From: Bacteroides mediterraneensis
GTDB lineage: Bacteria > Bacteroidota > Bacteroidia > Bacteroidales > Bacteroidaceae
Direction: 5' to 3'
Assembly (NCBI RefSeq): GCF_016900355.1
Contig: NZ_JACJKA010000019.1
Span: forward strand, 1-64,000
DNA: 64,000 nt
Shown piece by piece: positions 15,214-25,517 of this stretch. The notes beneath the pieces were generated by a model. That model saw only the letters and a program-made list of their open reading frames with translations. It had not been told where the DNA came from and made no database searches. Both the position numbers and the translations under genes were made by a program. Each line of letters opens with the position of its first letter. Within the stretch, counting starts at the first letter, position 1.

Positions 15214-17331
15214 ATGGCTAAACATGATTTGCATTTGACCCGTAACATCGGGATTATGGCCCACATCGATGCTGGTAAAACTACAACTTCTGAGCGTATT
15301 CTGTATTATACAGGTTTGACTCACAAGATCGGTGAGGTTCACGATGGAGCTGCTACAATGGACTGGATGGTGCAAGAGCAGGAACGTGGTATCACTATCA
15401 CTTCTGCGGCTACTACAGCTTATTGGAATTATGCGGGAAATAAATATAAAATTAACTTGATTGATACTCCGGGACACGTAGACTTCACGGCTGAGGTTGA
15501 ACGTTCTCTGCGTGTGCTGGATGGCGCTGTGGCTACTTACTGTGCAGTAGGTGGTGTAGAACCGCAGTCTGAAACAGTATGGCGCCAGGCTGATAAATAT
15601 AACGTACCTCGTATCGGATATGTCAACAAGATGGACCGTTCAGGTGCTGACTTCTTTGAAGTAGTTCGTCAGATGAAGGATATTCTGGGAGCTAATCCGT
15701 GTCCGGTTGTAATTCCTATCGGCGCAGAAGAAAGTTTCAAAGGTTTGGTCGACCTGATTAAGATGAAAGCTATCTACTGGCATGATGAAACACTGGGTGC
15801 TGACTTCGAAGTAGACGACATTCCGGCTAATCTGGTAGACGAAGCTCAGGAATGGAGAGACAAGATGTTGGAGAAAGTCGCTGAGTTCGACGAAGCTCTG
15901 ATGGAGAAATACTTCGATGATCCTTCTACTATCACAGAAGAAGAAGTTCTTCGTGCATTGCGTGCCGGAACATTGAAGATGGAAATCGTTCCGATGTTGT
16001 GCGGTTCTTCATTCAAGAACAAAGGTGTACAGACATTGCTGGACTATGTATGTGCTTTCTTGCCTTCTCCGCTGGATACTCCGAACATCGTAGGTACAAA
16101 CCCGACTACAGGTGCTGAAGAAGACCGTAGACCGGACGAAGATGAAAAGACTGCCGCTCTGGCATTTAAGATTGCTACTGACCCGTATGTAGGTCGTCTG
16201 ACATTCTTCCGTGTTTACTCTGGTAAGATTGAAGCTGGTTCTTATATCTACAACTCTCGTTCAGGTAAGAAAGAACGTGTTTCTCGTCTGTTCCAGATGC
16301 ACTCAAACAAGCAGAACCCGGTAGAAGTAATCAGCGCAGGTGATATCGGTGCTGGTGTAGGTTTTAAGGATATCCGTACGGGTGATACATTGTGTGACGA
16401 AACTGCTCCGATTGTATTGGAATCTATGGACTTCCCGGAACCGGTTATCGGTATCGCAGTAGAGCCGAAGACTCAGAAAGACTTGGACAAGCTGTCTAAC
16501 GGTTTGGCTAAGCTGGCTGAAGAAGACCCGACATTTACTGTACGTACAGACGAACAGACTGGTCAGACAATTATCTCTGGTATGGGTGAGCTTCACTTGG
16601 ATATCATCATCGACCGTCTGAAACGTGAGTTCAAGGTTGAATGTAACCAGGGTCGTCCGCAGGTTAACTACAAGGAAGCTATCACGAAGACTGTTGAATT
16701 GCGTGAAGTTTACAAGAAACAGTCAGGTGGTCGTGGTAAGTTTGCCGACATCATCGTATCAGTAGGTCCGGTTGATGAAGATTGGAAGCAGGGTGGTCTG
16801 CAGTTCATCGATGAGGTGAAAGGTGGTAACGTACCTAAGGAATTCATTCCTTCTGTACAGAAAGGTTTCCAGACTGCCATGAAGAACGGTGTATTGGCCG
16901 GCTTCCCGCTCGACTCTCTGAAGGTTGTCTTGAAGGATGGTTCATTCCACCCGGTTGACTCTGACCAGTTGTCATTTGAAATCTGCGCTATCCAGGCATA
17001 CAAGAATGCTTGCGTGAAGGCAGGCCCGGTACTGATGGAGCCGATCATGAAACTGGAAGTTGTAACTCCGGAAGAAAACATGGGTGATGTAATCGGTGAC
17101 TTGAACAAACGTCGTGGCCAGGTAGAAGGTATGGAAACAAGCCGTTCAGGTGCTCGTATCGTGAAGGCTATGGTTCCGCTGGCTGAAATGTTCGGTTATG
17201 TAACAGCTCTGCGTACAATCACTTCTGGTCGTGCAACTTCTTCAATGAGCTACGATCATCATGCACAGGTTTCCAGCTCAATCGCTAAGACTGTACTGGA
17301 AGAAGTGAAAGGTCGCGTTGATTTGGTATAA
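15214..17331 (+). CDS. fusA: elongation factor G
   Basis: EF-G is the GTPase that drives translocation of tRNA and mRNA on the ribosome. The G domain has G1 AHIDAGKTT at 16-24, the switch I RGITI, G3 DTPGHVDF near 85-92 and G4 NKMD near 139-142. Domains II to V follow, including the GMGELHLDI strand of domain III and the [11 protein letters not shown] tail of domain V. At 705 residues it is a full-length canonical form. In this operon tuf does not follow it, so EF-Tu is encoded elsewhere, as is normal in Bacteroides. Confidence 0.98.
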   Translation: MAKHDLHLTRNIGIMAHIDAGKTTTSERILYYTGLTHKIGEVHDGAATMDWMVQEQERGITITSAATTAYWNYAGNKYKINLIDTPGHVDFTAEVERSLRVLDGAVATYCAVGGVEPQSETVWRQADKYNVPRIGYVNKMDRSGADFFEVVRQMKDILGANPCPVVIPIGAEESFKGLVDLIKMKAIYWHDETLGADFEVDDIPANLVDEAQEWRDKMLEKVAEFDEALMEKYFDDPSTITEEEVLRALRAGTLKMEIVPMLCGSSFKNKGVQTLLDYVCAFLPSPLDTPNIVGTNPTTGAEEDRRPDEDEKTAALAFKIATDPYVGRLTFFRVYSGKIEAGSYIYNSRSGKKERVSRLFQMHSNKQNPVEVISAGDIGAGVGFKDIRTGDTLCDETAPIVLESMDFPEPVIGIAVEPKTQKDLDKLSNGLAKLAEEDPTFTVRTDEQTGQTIISGMGELHLDIIIDRLKREFKVECNQGRPQVNYKEAITKTVELREVYKKQSGGRGKFADIIVSVGPVDEDWKQGGLQFIDEVKGGNVPKEFIPSVQKGFQTAMKNGVLAGFPLDSLKVVLKDGSFHPVDSDQLSFEICAIQAYKNACVKAGPVLMEPIMKLEVVTPEENMGDVIGDLNKRRGQVEGMETSRSGARIVKAMVPLAEMFGYVTALRTITSGRATSSMSYDHHAQVSSSIAKTVLEEVKGRVDLV

Positions 17332-17344
17332 TAAACAATAGGAC

Positions 17345-17390
17345 GGAAGTCGATGAGGGCTAGCGAATGACTCTTAGCCCTCAAGCTTCC
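17345..17390 (+). promoter_or_regulatory. stable hairpin between fusA and rpsJ
   Basis: TGAGGGCTA (17354-17362) pairs perfectly with TAGCCCTCA (17375-17383), and GGAAG (17345-17349) with CTTCC (17386-17390) extends the stem. No U-run follows, so it is not a standard terminator. It may be a processing site, an attenuator or a ribosomal-protein binding site at the head of the S10 part. Confidence 0.55.
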
Positions 17391-17422
17391 TCCAATATTC
17401 ATTAATAATTTAATAAACAAAC

Positions 17423-17728
17423 ATGAGTCAGAAAATCAGAATTAAACTGAAATCTTACGATCACAACTTGGTAGACAAGTCAGCTGAAAAGATTGTAAGA
17501 ACTGTGAAGGCTACAGGTGCCATTGTAAGTGGTCCGATTCCATTGCCTACACACAAGCGTATCTTTACTGTAAACCGTTCGACTTTCGTTAACAAGAAGT
17601 CACGTGAACAGTTCGAATTGTCTTCTTACAAGAGACTGATTGACATCTATAGCTCAACTGCAAAGACAGTAGATGCTTTGATGAAATTGGAATTACCGAG
17701 TGGGGTAGAAGTAGAAATTAAAGTTTAA
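17423..17728 (+). CDS. rpsJ: 30S ribosomal protein S10 (uS10, NusE)
   Basis: S10 sits in the head of the small subunit and, as NusE, also serves transcription antitermination with NusB and NusG. The 101-residue protein opens with [20 protein letters not shown] and has the conserved GPIPLPT loop followed by [21 protein letters not shown]. It is the first gene of the classical S10 unit here and follows a stable intercistronic hairpin. Confidence 0.98.
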   Translation: MSQKIRIKLKSYDHNLVDKSAEKIVRTVKATGAIVSGPIPLPTHKRIFTVNRSTFVNKKSREQFELSSYKRLIDIYSSTAKTVDALMKLELPSGVEVEIKV

Positions 17729-17748
17729 TCAATTAAAAATTAACTGAA

Positions 17749-18366
17749 ATGCCAGGATTATTAGGAAAGAAAATCGGAATGACATCCGTTTTCAGTGCTG
17801 ATGGTAAGAATGTACCATGCACTGTTATCGAAGCTGGTCCTTGTGTAGTTACTCAGATTAAGAGTGTAGAAAAAGATGGCTATGCAGCTGTTCAGGTAGG
17901 TTTCCAGGACAAGAAGGAAAAGCATACTACAAAACCGTTGATGGGTCACTTTAAGAAAGCTGGAGTAACTCCAAAGAGACACTTGGCCGAGTTCAAAGAT
18001 TTCTCAGAAGAATTGAATTTAGGTGACACTATCACTGTAGAATTGTTCAATGACGCTGCATATGTAGACGTGATTGGTACTTCTAAAGGAAAAGGTTTCC
18101 AGGGTGTTGTAAAACGTCATGGATTTGGTGGTGTAGGTCAGACTACTCACGGTCAGCACAACCGTGCTCGTAAGCCGGGTTCTATCGGTGCTTGTTCTTA
18201 CCCTGCAAAAGTATTCAAAGGAATGCGCATGGGCGGACAAATGGGTGGTGACAGAGTGACTACTCACAACTTACAGGTATTAAAAGTGATTCCTGAACAT
18301 AACCTGCTGTTGATTAAGGGTTCTGTTCCGGGTTGCAAAGGTTCAATCGTAATAATTGAGAAATAA
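17749..18366 (+). CDS. rplC: 50S ribosomal protein L3 (uL3)
   Basis: L3 binds near the 3' end of 23S rRNA and is an early assembly protein. The 205-residue chain starts [13 protein letters not shown] and contains the long loop [19 protein letters not shown], which reaches toward the peptidyl-transferase centre. The Gln in GGQMGGD is the region methylated by PrmB in other species. Its TAA shares the A with the ATG of rplD, so the two are probably translationally coupled. Confidence 0.98.
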   Translation: MPGLLGKKIGMTSVFSADGKNVPCTVIEAGPCVVTQIKSVEKDGYAAVQVGFQDKKEKHTTKPLMGHFKKAGVTPKRHLAEFKDFSEELNLGDTITVELFNDAAYVDVIGTSKGKGFQGVVKRHGFGGVGQTTHGQHNRARKPGSIGACSYPAKVFKGMRMGGQMGGDRVTTHNLQVLKVIPEHNLLLIKGSVPGCKGSIVIIEK

Positions 18367-18995
18367 TGGAAGTTAACGTTTTAAATATCAAGGGTGAAGA
18401 CACCGGAAGAAAGGTGGCTTTGAACGAAGCTATCTTCGGAATCACTCCAAATGATCACGCTATCTATCTGGATGTAAAACAGTATATGGCTAATCAGCGC
18501 CAGGGTACTCACAAGTCTAAGGAAAGAAGCGAAATCAGTGGTTCTACTCGTAAATTAGGCCGTCAGAAAGGTGGTGGCGGTGCACGTCGTGGTGATATCA
18601 ACTCTCCAGTATTGGTGGGTGGTGCTCGCGTGTTCGGTCCGAAACCTCGTGATTATTGGTTCAAGTTGAACAAAAAAGTGAAGGCTTTGGCTCGTAAGTC
18701 TGCTTTGTCATACAAGGCTCAAGCTAACAGCATTGTAGTCGTTGAAGACTTCTCATTTGAAGCTCCGAAGACTAAAGAATTCGTAAACCTTGTGAATAAT
18801 CTTAAAGTGGCTGGTAAAAAGCTACTTATGGTTTTGCCGGAAGCAAATAAAAACGTATATTTGTCTGCTCGTAACTTAGAGCGTACAAATCTTGCAATTG
18901 CTTCTGCGCTGAATACATACTCTGTATTGAACGCAGAAACTCTTGTTGTGACAGAAAGTGCATTGAAAGCTATCGAGGAAACCTTAGTGAAATAA
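18366..18995 (+). CDS. rplD: 50S ribosomal protein L4 (uL4)
   Basis: L4 lines the polypeptide exit tunnel through a long extended loop, seen here as [20 protein letters not shown] and its continuation, and packs a globular domain on the subunit surface. In E. coli L4 represses the S10 operon; nothing in this sequence shows whether that holds here. The start overlaps the rplC stop by one base. At 209 residues it is of normal length. Confidence 0.98.
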   Translation: MEVNVLNIKGEDTGRKVALNEAIFGITPNDHAIYLDVKQYMANQRQGTHKSKERSEISGSTRKLGRQKGGGGARRGDINSPVLVGGARVFGPKPRDYWFKLNKKVKALARKSALSYKAQANSIVVVEDFSFEAPKTKEFVNLVNNLKVAGKKLLMVLPEANKNVYLSARNLERTNLAIASALNTYSVLNAETLVVTESALKAIEETLVK

Positions 18996-19015
18996 TTAAA
19001 TGAGGCTGAAGTAAT

Positions 19016-19306
19016 ATGGGAATGATTATTAAACCGTTGGTTACAGAAAAGATGACGGCAATATCTGAAAAGTTCAACCGCTTTGGATTTATTGTTCGTC
19101 CTGAAGCTAACAAATTAGAAATTAAGCGTGAAATCGAAGCTATGTATAACGTAACTGTAGTGGATGTAAATACTATCCGTTATGCAGGTAAGAACAAGAG
19201 CCGTTATACTAAGTCAGGTCTTATCAATGGTCGTACGAATGCATACAAGAAAGCAATCGTTACATTGAAAGAAGGTGATACTATTGATTTTTATAGCAAT
19301 ATTTAA
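19016..19306 (+). CDS. rplW: 50S ribosomal protein L23 (uL23)
   Basis: L23 lies at the exit of the polypeptide tunnel, where trigger factor and the signal recognition particle dock. The 96-residue chain has the conserved IIKPLVTEKM start, the RFGFIVRPEANKLEIK strand-helix unit and the VVDVNTIRYAGK strand. The loop is short, as in other bacterial forms. It ends seven bases before rplB. Confidence 0.98.
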   Translation: MGMIIKPLVTEKMTAISEKFNRFGFIVRPEANKLEIKREIEAMYNVTVVDVNTIRYAGKNKSRYTKSGLINGRTNAYKKAIVTLKEGDTIDFYSNI

Positions 19307-19313
19307 ATAAAAG

Positions 19314-20135
19314 ATGGCAGTACGTAAATTTAAGCCCACAACACCGGGGCAGAGACACAAAATTATTGGTACTTTTGAGGAAATTACTGCATCGGTACCA
19401 GAAAAATCTCTTGTATATGGAAAGCGTTCTACGGGTGGTCGTAACCACGTAGGTAAAATGACAATGCGCTATATCGGTGGCGGTCATAAGAGAAAATTCC
19501 GTATTATCGATTTCAAGAGAAATAAAGACGGTGTTCCAGCAGTCGTTAAAACAATTGAATATGATCCGAACCGTTCGGCTCGTATCGCTTTGTTGTTTTA
19601 TGCTGATGGTGAAAAAAGATATATCATTGCTCCTAATGGATTGCAAGTAGGTAGCACTTTGATGTCTGGAGCGGATGCGGCGCCTGAGATTGGTAACGCA
19701 CTTCCTCTTGAAAACATCCCCGTTGGTACTGTAATTCACAACATTGAATTGCGTCCGGGTCAGGGTGCTGCTTTGGTAAGATCGGCTGGTAACTTTGCTC
19801 AGTTGACTTCTCGCGAAGGTAAATATTGTGTCATCAAATTGCCTTCAGGTGAAGTAAGACAGATCTTGAGTGCTTGTAAAGCTACAATCGGTAGTGTTGG
19901 TAATTCAGACCACGCTCTGGAAGCTTCTGGTAAAGCAGGTCGTTCTCGCTGGTTAGGCCGTCGTCCTCACAACCGTGGTGTTGTTATGAACCCTGTGGAT
20001 CACCCGATGGGTGGTGGTGAAGGACGTCAGTCAGGAGGTCACCCGAGATCACGTACAGGCTTGTATGCTAAGGGCTTGAAGACAAGAGCACCTAAGAAAC
20101 AGTCTTCTAAATATATTATTGAAAGAAGAAAGTAA
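19314..20135 (+). CDS. rplB: 50S ribosomal protein L2 (uL2)
   Basis: L2 is needed for subunit association and the architecture of the peptidyl-transferase centre. The 273-residue protein has an OB-fold N-terminal part with [15 protein letters not shown], an SH3-like part, and the C-terminal signature [13 protein letters not shown], whose His corresponds to the conserved residue near the active site. A basic tail ([13 protein letters not shown]) ends the chain. Length and order match other bacteria. Confidence 0.98.
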   Translation: MAVRKFKPTTPGQRHKIIGTFEEITASVPEKSLVYGKRSTGGRNHVGKMTMRYIGGGHKRKFRIIDFKRNKDGVPAVVKTIEYDPNRSARIALLFYADGEKRYIIAPNGLQVGSTLMSGADAAPEIGNALPLENIPVGTVIHNIELRPGQGAALVRSAGNFAQLTSREGKYCVIKLPSGEVRQILSACKATIGSVGNSDHALEASGKAGRSRWLGRRPHNRGVVMNPVDHPMGGGEGRQSGGHPRSRTGLYAKGLKTRAPKKQSSKYIIERRK

Positions 20136-20160
20136 TAACAACTGATTAATTGAGTAATTT

Positions 20161-20430
20161 ATGAGTCGTTCATTAAAAAAAGGTCCATATATTAATGTAA
20201 AACTGGAAAACAAGGTGCTCGCTATGAATGAAAGCGGCAAGAAGTCAGTTGTTAAGACATGGGCTAGAGCTTCAATGATTTCGCCTGATTTTGTTGGGCA
20301 TACAATTGCAGTTCATAACGGTAACAAATTTATTCCTGTTTATGTTACTGAAAACATGGTTGGTCATAAGTTGGGAGAATTCGCTCCTACACGTACTTTC
20401 CGTGGTCATGCAGGTAACAAGAAAAAATAA
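20161..20430 (+). CDS. rpsS: 30S ribosomal protein S19 (uS19)
   Basis: S19 pairs with S13 in the head of the 30S subunit and contacts the A-site tRNA region. The 89-residue protein contains SRSLKKGPY at the start, [22 protein letters not shown] in the core (listed as two motifs joined by PDF) and [15 protein letters not shown] near the end. It starts 25 bases after rplB without a Shine-Dalgarno site. Confidence 0.98.
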   Translation: MSRSLKKGPYINVKLENKVLAMNESGKKSVVKTWARASMISPDFVGHTIAVHNGNKFIPVYVTENMVGHKLGEFAPTRTFRGHAGNKKK

Positions 20431-20468
20431 TAACAGGACGCATATTTGAAATAATAAAGTAATAAATA

Positions 20469-20876
20469 ATGGGAGCAAGAAAAAAAATATCGGCTGATAA
20501 GAGAAAAGAAGCCCTTAAAACCATGTATTTTGCAAAATTGCAAAATGTGCCTACTTCTCCGCGTAAGATGCGTCTCGTGGCTGACATGATTCGCGGTATG
20601 GAGGTGAACAGAGCACTTGGTGTTTTGAAGTTTTCTTCTAAAGAAGCTTCTGCTAGAGTGGAAAAACTGTTACGCTCTGCTATTGCTAACTGGGAACAGA
20701 AAAACGAACGCAAAGCTGAAGACGGCGAATTGTTTGTAACTAAGATTTATGTTGACGGGGGAGCAACCTTGAAAAGAATGAGACCGGCTCCACAGGGTAG
20801 AGGTTACAGAATTCGTAAACGCTCAAATCATGTGACTTTGTTCGTTGATGCTAAGAATACTAATGATAAAAATTAA
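20469..20876 (+). CDS. rplV: 50S ribosomal protein L22 (uL22)
   Basis: L22 binds all domains of 23S rRNA and reaches into the exit tunnel with a beta-hairpin, seen here as the Lys/Arg/Gly-rich [18 protein letters not shown]. Residues in this hairpin are known macrolide-resistance positions, and no obvious deletion is visible. The chain is 135 residues, with an N-terminal stretch of about 15 residues beyond the E. coli start and a short C-terminal extension ending in NTNDKN. Confidence 0.97.
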   Translation: MGARKKISADKRKEALKTMYFAKLQNVPTSPRKMRLVADMIRGMEVNRALGVLKFSSKEASARVEKLLRSAIANWEQKNERKAEDGELFVTKIYVDGGATLKRMRPAPQGRGYRIRKRSNHVTLFVDAKNTNDKN

Positions 20877-20882
20877 GAGTAG

Positions 20883-21611
20883 ATGGGACAGAAAGTTAAT
20901 CCGATAAGCAACCGTTTAGGAATTATCAGAGGATGGGATTCTAATTGGTACGGTGGCAAGAATTATGGTGACGCTTTGCTGGAAGACAGCAAAATTCGTA
21001 AATATCTGAATGCCAGACTTGCAAAAGCCAGCGTTTCAAGAATCGTTATTGAACGTACTCTGAAATTGGTGACAATCACTGTATGTACTGCTCGTCCGGG
21101 TATTATCATTGGTAAAGGTGGTCAGGAAGTTGACAAGTTGAAAGAGGAGTTGAAGAAGATCACCGACAAGGATATCCAGATTAATATCTTTGAAGTAAAA
21201 AGACCGGAACTTGACGCTGTCATTGTGGCAAACAACATCGCTCGCCAGGTTGAAGGTAAAATCGCTTACCGTCGCGCTATCAAGATGGCGATTGCCAATA
21301 CCATGCGCATGGGAGCTGAAGGCATCAAGGTGCTGATCTCAGGTCGTTTGAACGGTGCTGAAATGGCTCGTTCAGAAATGTATAAAGAAGGTCGTACTCC
21401 ATTGCATACTTTCCGTGCAGATATCGACTATTGCCATGCTGAAGCTTTGACAAAAGTTGGTTTGCTGGGTATCAAAGTATGGATTTGCCGTGGTGAAGTT
21501 TATGGAAAACGTGAGTTGGCTCCTAACTTCACTCAGAGCAAAGAAAATGGCCGTAGCAACGGAAACAATGGTGGAAAGAACTTCCGCAGAAAGAAAAACA
21601 ACAATCGCTAA
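20883..21611 (+). CDS. rpsC: 30S ribosomal protein S3 (uS3)
   Basis: S3 forms the mRNA entry tunnel with S4 and S5 and has helicase-like activity there. The KH domain carries [17 protein letters not shown] near residues 78-95, and the C-terminal half has [18 protein letters not shown]. The last 30 residues are a low-complexity Asn/Gly/Lys/Arg tail ([20 protein letters not shown]), longer than in E. coli and probably disordered. It starts six bases after rplV. Confidence 0.98.
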   Translation: MGQKVNPISNRLGIIRGWDSNWYGGKNYGDALLEDSKIRKYLNARLAKASVSRIVIERTLKLVTITVCTARPGIIIGKGGQEVDKLKEELKKITDKDIQINIFEVKRPELDAVIVANNIARQVEGKIAYRRAIKMAIANTMRMGAEGIKVLISGRLNGAEMARSEMYKEGRTPLHTFRADIDYCHAEALTKVGLLGIKVWICRGEVYGKRELAPNFTQSKENGRSNGNNGGKNFRRKKNNNR

Positions 21612-21631
21612 CGATTTGAATTTTAGGAATT

Positions 21632-22063
21632 ATGTTACAACCGAAAAAAACAAAATTCAGAAGACAGCAGAAAGGTAGCGCTAAAGGTAACGCCCAGAGA
21701 GGTCATCAGTTGGCTTTTGGTACTTTTGGTATCAAATCTCTTCAGACTAAGTGGATTACTGGTCGTCAGATTGAAGCAGCTCGTATTGCTGTAACAAGAT
21801 ATATGCAGCGTCAGGGTCAGATTTGGATCCGCATTTTCCCGGATAAACCTATTACTCGTAAGCCTGCTGATGTACGTATGGGTAAAGGTAAAGGTAATCC
21901 GGAAGGTTTCGTGGCTCCTGTAACTCCGGGTCGTATTTTGATCGAAGTTGAAGGTGTTTCTTTTGAAGTAGCTAAAGAAGCTTTGCGCCTCGCCGCACAG
22001 AAACTTCCTGTTACTACTAAGTTTATTGTTAGACGTGATTACGACGCAAGTCAAAATGCTTAA
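21632..22063 (+). CDS. rplP: 50S ribosomal protein L16 (uL16)
   Basis: L16 organises the A-site and P-site tRNA-binding region of the large subunit. The 143-residue chain starts [15 protein letters not shown] and shows [10 protein letters not shown], the [20 protein letters not shown] helix and the [19 protein letters not shown] loop, whose Arg is the hydroxylated position in some bacteria. Five bases separate it from rpmC, so coupling is likely. Confidence 0.98.
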   Translation: MLQPKKTKFRRQQKGSAKGNAQRGHQLAFGTFGIKSLQTKWITGRQIEAARIAVTRYMQRQGQIWIRIFPDKPITRKPADVRMGKGKGNPEGFVAPVTPGRILIEVEGVSFEVAKEALRLAAQKLPVTTKFIVRRDYDASQNA

Positions 22064-22068
22064 TTGAT

Positions 22069-22263
22069 ATGAAGATTGCAGAAATTAGAGAAATAGCTAC
22101 CAACGAATTGGCAGAAAGAATTCAGACTGAAGTTGCCAATTACAATCAAATGGTTTTGAATCATTCGATCTCTCCGCTGGAAAATCCTGCACAGATCAAG
22201 AAATTACGCAGAACAATCGCGCGTATGAAAGCAGAATTGCGTCAGAGAGAACTTAACAAATAA
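22069..22263 (+). CDS. rpmC: 50S ribosomal protein L29 (uL29)
   Basis: L29 is a small two-helix protein beside the exit tunnel, next to L23. The 64-residue chain shows the expected helix [17 protein letters not shown], a turn with [12 protein letters not shown] and the basic helix [16 protein letters not shown]. No zinc motif or extension is present. The stop is followed within 12 bases by the preferred start of rpsQ. Confidence 0.97.
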   Translation: MKIAEIREIATNELAERIQTEVANYNQMVLNHSISPLENPAQIKKLRRTIARMKAELRQRELNK

Positions 22264-22274
22264 TAATGGTCCTC

Positions 22275-22532
22275 ATGGAAGCTAGAAATTTAAGAAAAGA
22301 AAGAACTGGTGTTGTAGTTAGCAATAAAATGGACAAGACCATTACTGTTGCTGCTAAGTTTAAGGAAAAACACCCTATTTATGGTAAGTTCGTGTCTAAA
22401 ACGAAAAAATACCATGCTCATGACGAAAAGAATGAATGCCAGGTTGGCGATACTGTTCGCATCATGGAAACTCGTCCTTTGAGTAAAACTAAGAGATGGA
22501 GATTGATTGAAATTATTGAAAGAGCTAAGTAA
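22275..22532 (+). CDS. rpsQ: 30S ribosomal protein S17 (uS17)
   Basis: S17 is a primary 16S-binding protein of the 5' domain with an OB fold. The start at 22275 ([12 protein letters not shown]) gives 85 residues and fits the family; an in-frame ATG at 22266 would add only three residues and cannot be excluded. Conserved parts are [22 protein letters not shown] and the loop ending in [11 protein letters not shown]. Confidence 0.96.
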   Translation: MEARNLRKERTGVVVSNKMDKTITVAAKFKEKHPIYGKFVSKTKKYHAHDEKNECQVGDTVRIMETRPLSKTKRWRLIEIIERAK

Positions 22533-22534
22533 TT

Positions 22535-22900
22535 ATGATACAAGCAGAATCCAGACTTACAGTATGTGACAACAGTGGCGCTAAAGAAGCTCTTTGTATC
22601 CGCGTATTAGGCGGTACAAAGAGACGTTATGCCTCTGTTGGGGATGTTATTGTAGTTTCAATAAAGAGTGTTATCCCCTCAAGTGATATTAAAAAAGGTG
22701 CAGTATCAAAGGCCTTGATTGTACGTACAAAGAAAGAAATCCGTCGTGCTGATGGTTCTTACATTCGTTTTGATGACAATGCTTGCGTGCTGTTGAACAA
22801 CGCAGGTGAAATTAGAGGAAGTCGTATTTTTGGCCCGGTTGCGAGAGAGTTGCGTAATGCAAATATGAAAGTGGTTTCACTTGCACCTGAAGTACTTTAA
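22535..22900 (+). CDS. rplN: 50S ribosomal protein L14 (uL14)
   Basis: L14 sits at the subunit interface, contacts 16S rRNA and is the binding site of the silencing factor RsfS. The 121-residue chain begins [20 protein letters not shown] and has [18 protein letters not shown] and the late [16 protein letters not shown] segment, here [11 protein letters not shown]. It starts two bases after rpsQ. Confidence 0.98.
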   Translation: MIQAESRLTVCDNSGAKEALCIRVLGGTKRRYASVGDVIVVSIKSVIPSSDIKKGAVSKALIVRTKKEIRRADGSYIRFDDNACVLLNNAGEIRGSRIFGPVARELRNANMKVVSLAPEVL

Positions 22901-22920
22901 TTTTGTAAAAGATTTAAGTA

Positions 22921-23244
22921 ATGAGTAAATTACATATTAAGAAAGGCGATACAGTTTACGTAAACTCTGGTGAAGACAAGGGTAAAACTGGCCGCGTGTT
23001 GAAGGTTCTTGTTAAAGAAGGACGTGCAGTGGTAGAAGGTATCAATATGGTATCTAAGAGTACCAAACCGAATGCAAAGAATCCTCAGGGTGGTATTGTG
23101 AAGCAGGAAGCTCCTATTCACATCTCTAACCTGAATCCGGTAGATCCGAAGACAGGAAAACCGACTCGTGTGGGTAGAAGAGAAAGTTCTGATGGAAGAA
23201 CATTTGTTCGTTATGCTAAAAAATCAGGAGAGGAGATTAAATAA
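22921..23244 (+). CDS. rplX: 50S ribosomal protein L24 (uL24)
   Basis: L24 starts assembly of the 50S subunit and binds the 5' domain of 23S rRNA. The KOW motif is visible near the N-terminus as [20 protein letters not shown]. The chain has 107 residues and ends SGEEIK. The GGAGAGGAG bases encoding SGEE lie eight bases before the ATG of rplE and could act as a weak Shine-Dalgarno site; the stop and the next ATG share one A. Confidence 0.98.
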   Translation: MSKLHIKKGDTVYVNSGEDKGKTGRVLKVLVKEGRAVVEGINMVSKSTKPNAKNPQGGIVKQEAPIHISNLNPVDPKTGKPTRVGRRESSDGRTFVRYAKKSGEEIK

Positions 23245-23801
23245 TGAGTAATACTGCTAGCCTTAAGAAAGAATATGCAGAGCGCATTGCTCCTGCTTTG
23301 AAGAATCAATTCCAGTATTCTTCATCTATGCAAATCCCTGTACTTAAGAAGATTGTTATCAATCAAGGTTTGGGTATGGCGGTTGCTGATAAGAAAATCA
23401 TTGATGTCGCAATCAATGAATTGACTGCTATTACAGGACAGAAAGCTGTAGCAACTGTTTCTCGTAAAGATATCGCAAACTTTAAATTGCGTAAGAAAAT
23501 GCCGATCGGTGTAATGGTAACATTGCGTCGTGAAAGAATGTATGAGTTCCTTGAAAAATTGGTTCGTGTAGCTTTACCGCGTATCCGTGACTTCAAAGGT
23601 ATCGAAAGCAAATTCGACGGAAGAGGAAACTACACACTAGGTATTCAGGAACAGATTATTTTCCCTGAAATCAACATTGATAGCATCACTAAGATTCTGG
23701 GTATGAACATTACTTTTGTAACTTCTGCTCAGACAGACGAAGAAGGTTTTGCTCTGTTGAAGGAATTCGGATTACCGTTTAAAAACGCTAAAAAAGATTG
23801 A
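23244..23801 (+). CDS. rplE: 50S ribosomal protein L5 (uL5)
   Basis: L5 binds 5S rRNA and forms a bridge to S13 in the small subunit. The 185-residue protein shows the segment [14 protein letters not shown], the [18 protein letters not shown] strand-helix and [20 protein letters not shown]. The ATG overlaps the rplX stop by one base, and a purine-rich AGGAG lies eight bases upstream, rare in this operon. Confidence 0.98.
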   Translation: MSNTASLKKEYAERIAPALKNQFQYSSSMQIPVLKKIVINQGLGMAVADKKIIDVAINELTAITGQKAVATVSRKDIANFKLRKKMPIGVMVTLRRERMYEFLEKLVRVALPRIRDFKGIESKFDGRGNYTLGIQEQIIFPEINIDSITKILGMNITFVTSAQTDEEGFALLKEFGLPFKNAKKD

Positions 23802-23807
23802 TAAGTT

Positions 23808-24107
23808 ATGGCAAAAGAATCAATGAAAGCTCGTGAAGTAAGAAGAGCTAAACTTGTTGCTAAATATGCTGAGAAGCGTGCTGCGTTGAAGAAGATTGTA
23901 AACTCTGGTGATCCTGCTGAAGCTTTTGAGGCTGCTCAGAAGTTGCAGGCTCTGCCTAAGAACGCTAATCCTATTCGTTTACACAACCGTTGTAAACTGA
24001 CTGGACGTCCAAAAGGTTATATCCGTCAGTTCGGTATTTCACGTATTCAGTTCCGTGAAATGGCTTCAAACGGTTTGATTCCTGGCGTTAAGAAAGCAAG
24101 CTGGTAA
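23808..24107 (+). CDS. rpsN: 30S ribosomal protein S14 (uS14), zinc-free long form
   Basis: S14 is in the head of the 30S subunit near S10 and S19. At 99 residues this is the long form: only the single Cys of [17 protein letters not shown] remains, so the CxxC-CxxC zinc site of the short form is absent. The C-terminus ends [11 protein letters not shown] as in most bacteria. Regulation by zinc through an alternative S14 cannot be judged from this window. Confidence 0.97.
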   Translation: MAKESMKAREVRRAKLVAKYAEKRAALKKIVNSGDPAEAFEAAQKLQALPKNANPIRLHNRCKLTGRPKGYIRQFGISRIQFREMASNGLIPGVKKASW

Positions 24108-24165
24108 ATAATTTTTTTATTAAATATTGTCAGGGTAGTCCTGATTAATTTAACAATTAGTTTTT

Positions 24166-24561
24166 ATGACAGATCCTATCGCAGATTATCTCACTAGATT
24201 GAGAAATGCAATTAGTGCTAAGCACAGAGTGGTGGAAGTACCTGCTTCAAACTTGAAAAAGGAGATTACTAAGATCCTTTTCGACAAAGGGTACATCCTG
24301 AACTACAAGTTTGTTGAAGATGGTCCTCAGGGTACTATCAAGGTAGCCTTGAAGTATGATGCAGTTAACAAGGTTAACGCAATCAAGAAACTTGAAAGAG
24401 TATCTACTCCGGGTATGCGTAAGTATACCGGTTACAAAGACATGCCGAGAGTTATTAATGGATTAGGTATTGCTATTATATCTACTTCCAAAGGTGTTAT
24501 GACAGACAAGGAAGCTGCTGAACTGAAGATTGGCGGTGAAGTTCTTTGCTATGTATATTAA
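24166..24561 (+). CDS. rpsH: 30S ribosomal protein S8 (uS8)
   Basis: S8 binds the central domain of 16S rRNA and in E. coli represses the spc operon at the L5 start. The 131-residue chain begins TDPIADYLTRLRNA and ends with the conserved ISTSKGVMTDKEAAELKIGG and VLCYVY. It follows rpsN after 58 bases of AT-rich sequence without a clear hairpin. Confidence 0.98.
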   Translation: MTDPIADYLTRLRNAISAKHRVVEVPASNLKKEITKILFDKGYILNYKFVEDGPQGTIKVALKYDAVNKVNAIKKLERVSTPGMRKYTGYKDMPRVINGLGIAIISTSKGVMTDKEAAELKIGGEVLCYVY

Positions 24562-24566
24562 TGTTA

Positions 24567-24572
24567 GGAGGA
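24567..24572 (+). promoter_or_regulatory. strong Shine-Dalgarno site of rplF
   Basis: AGGAGG lies seven bases before the ATG. Bacteroidetes mRNAs rarely carry such sites because their ribosomes hide the anti-Shine-Dalgarno, so this one stands out. Confidence 0.7.
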
Positions 24573-24578
24573 TAAGCA

Positions 24579-25148
24579 ATGTCAAGAATTGGTAAATTAC
24601 CCATTAGTATCCCTGCTGGAGTAACAGTTACTCTGAAGGATAATGTAGTAAACGTAAAAGGACCTAAAGGTGAGTTGAGTCAGTTTGTAAATCCTGCTAT
24701 CAGCGTAGAAATTGCAGACGGACACGTGGTGTTGAAAGAAAACGAAGATGCGATGCTTGATAACCTGAAACAGCGTCACGCATTCCATGGCTTGTATCGT
24801 GCATTGATTCACAACATGGTTGTTGGTGTTTCTGAAGGTTATAAGAAAGAATTAGAGCTGGTCGGTGTTGGTTACCGTGCTTCTAACAACGGTAATATCA
24901 TTGATTTCGCTTTAGGTTATACGCATAATATCTTTATGCAGTTGCCTCCTGAAATCAAGGTGGAAACTAAATCTGAAAGAAATAAGAACCCTCTTATCAT
25001 ATTGGAATCTTGTGACAAACAGCTGCTTGGTCAGGTTTGTTCAAAAATACGTTCTTTCCGTAAGCCTGAACCTTATAAAGGAAAAGGTATTAAGTTTGTT
25101 GGTGAAGAAATTCGTAGAAAGTCTGGTAAGTCAGCTGGCGCTAAATAA
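24579..25148 (+). CDS. rplF: 50S ribosomal protein L6 (uL6)
   Basis: L6 lies near the sarcin-ricin loop and the factor-binding site. The 189-residue chain has two related domains: MSRIGKLPISIPAGVTV opens the first, and the RGKGIKF-type end is seen as EPYKGKGIKFVGEEIRRKSG. Unlike nearly all genes of this operon, the start is preceded by a full Shine-Dalgarno sequence AGGAGG with seven bases of spacing (24567-24572). Confidence 0.98.
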   Translation: MSRIGKLPISIPAGVTVTLKDNVVNVKGPKGELSQFVNPAISVEIADGHVVLKENEDAMLDNLKQRHAFHGLYRALIHNMVVGVSEGYKKELELVGVGYRASNNGNIIDFALGYTHNIFMQLPPEIKVETKSERNKNPLIILESCDKQLLGQVCSKIRSFRKPEPYKGKGIKFVGEEIRRKSGKSAGAK

Positions 25149-25169
25149 TTCACATAAAATCGTACAATT

Positions 25170-25511
25170 ATGACAACGAAAATAGAAAGACGCATTAAGA
25201 TTAAATATAGAGTACGCAACAAGATTTCAGGTACCCCTGAACGTCCGCGTATGAGTGTGTTTAGAAGTAACAAGCAGATTTACGTTCAGGTTATCGACGA
25301 TTTAAGTGGTAAGACATTGGTGGCTGCTTCTTCTCTGGGTATGGAAGCTATGCCGAAAAAAGAACAGGCTGCAAAAGTTGGTGAGCTGATTGCTAAAAAA
25401 GCTCAGGAAGCTGGTATTACGACTGTCGTATTCGACCGTAATGGTTACTTGTATCATGGGAGAGTAAAAGAAGTAGCTGATGCTGCTCGTAACGGTGGAC
25501 TTAAATTTTAA
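25170..25511 (+). CDS. rplR: 50S ribosomal protein L18 (uL18)
   Basis: L18 binds 5S rRNA together with L5. The 113-residue chain starts with a basic [20 protein letters not shown], followed by [21 protein letters not shown] (in two pieces around the strand) and ends in [19 protein letters not shown]. These are the normal family features, with no extension. It begins 21 bases after rplF. Confidence 0.98.
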   Translation: MTTKIERRIKIKYRVRNKISGTPERPRMSVFRSNKQIYVQVIDDLSGKTLVAASSLGMEAMPKKEQAAKVGELIAKKAQEAGITTVVFDRNGYLYHGRVKEVADAARNGGLKF

Positions 25512-25517
25512 TGAATT

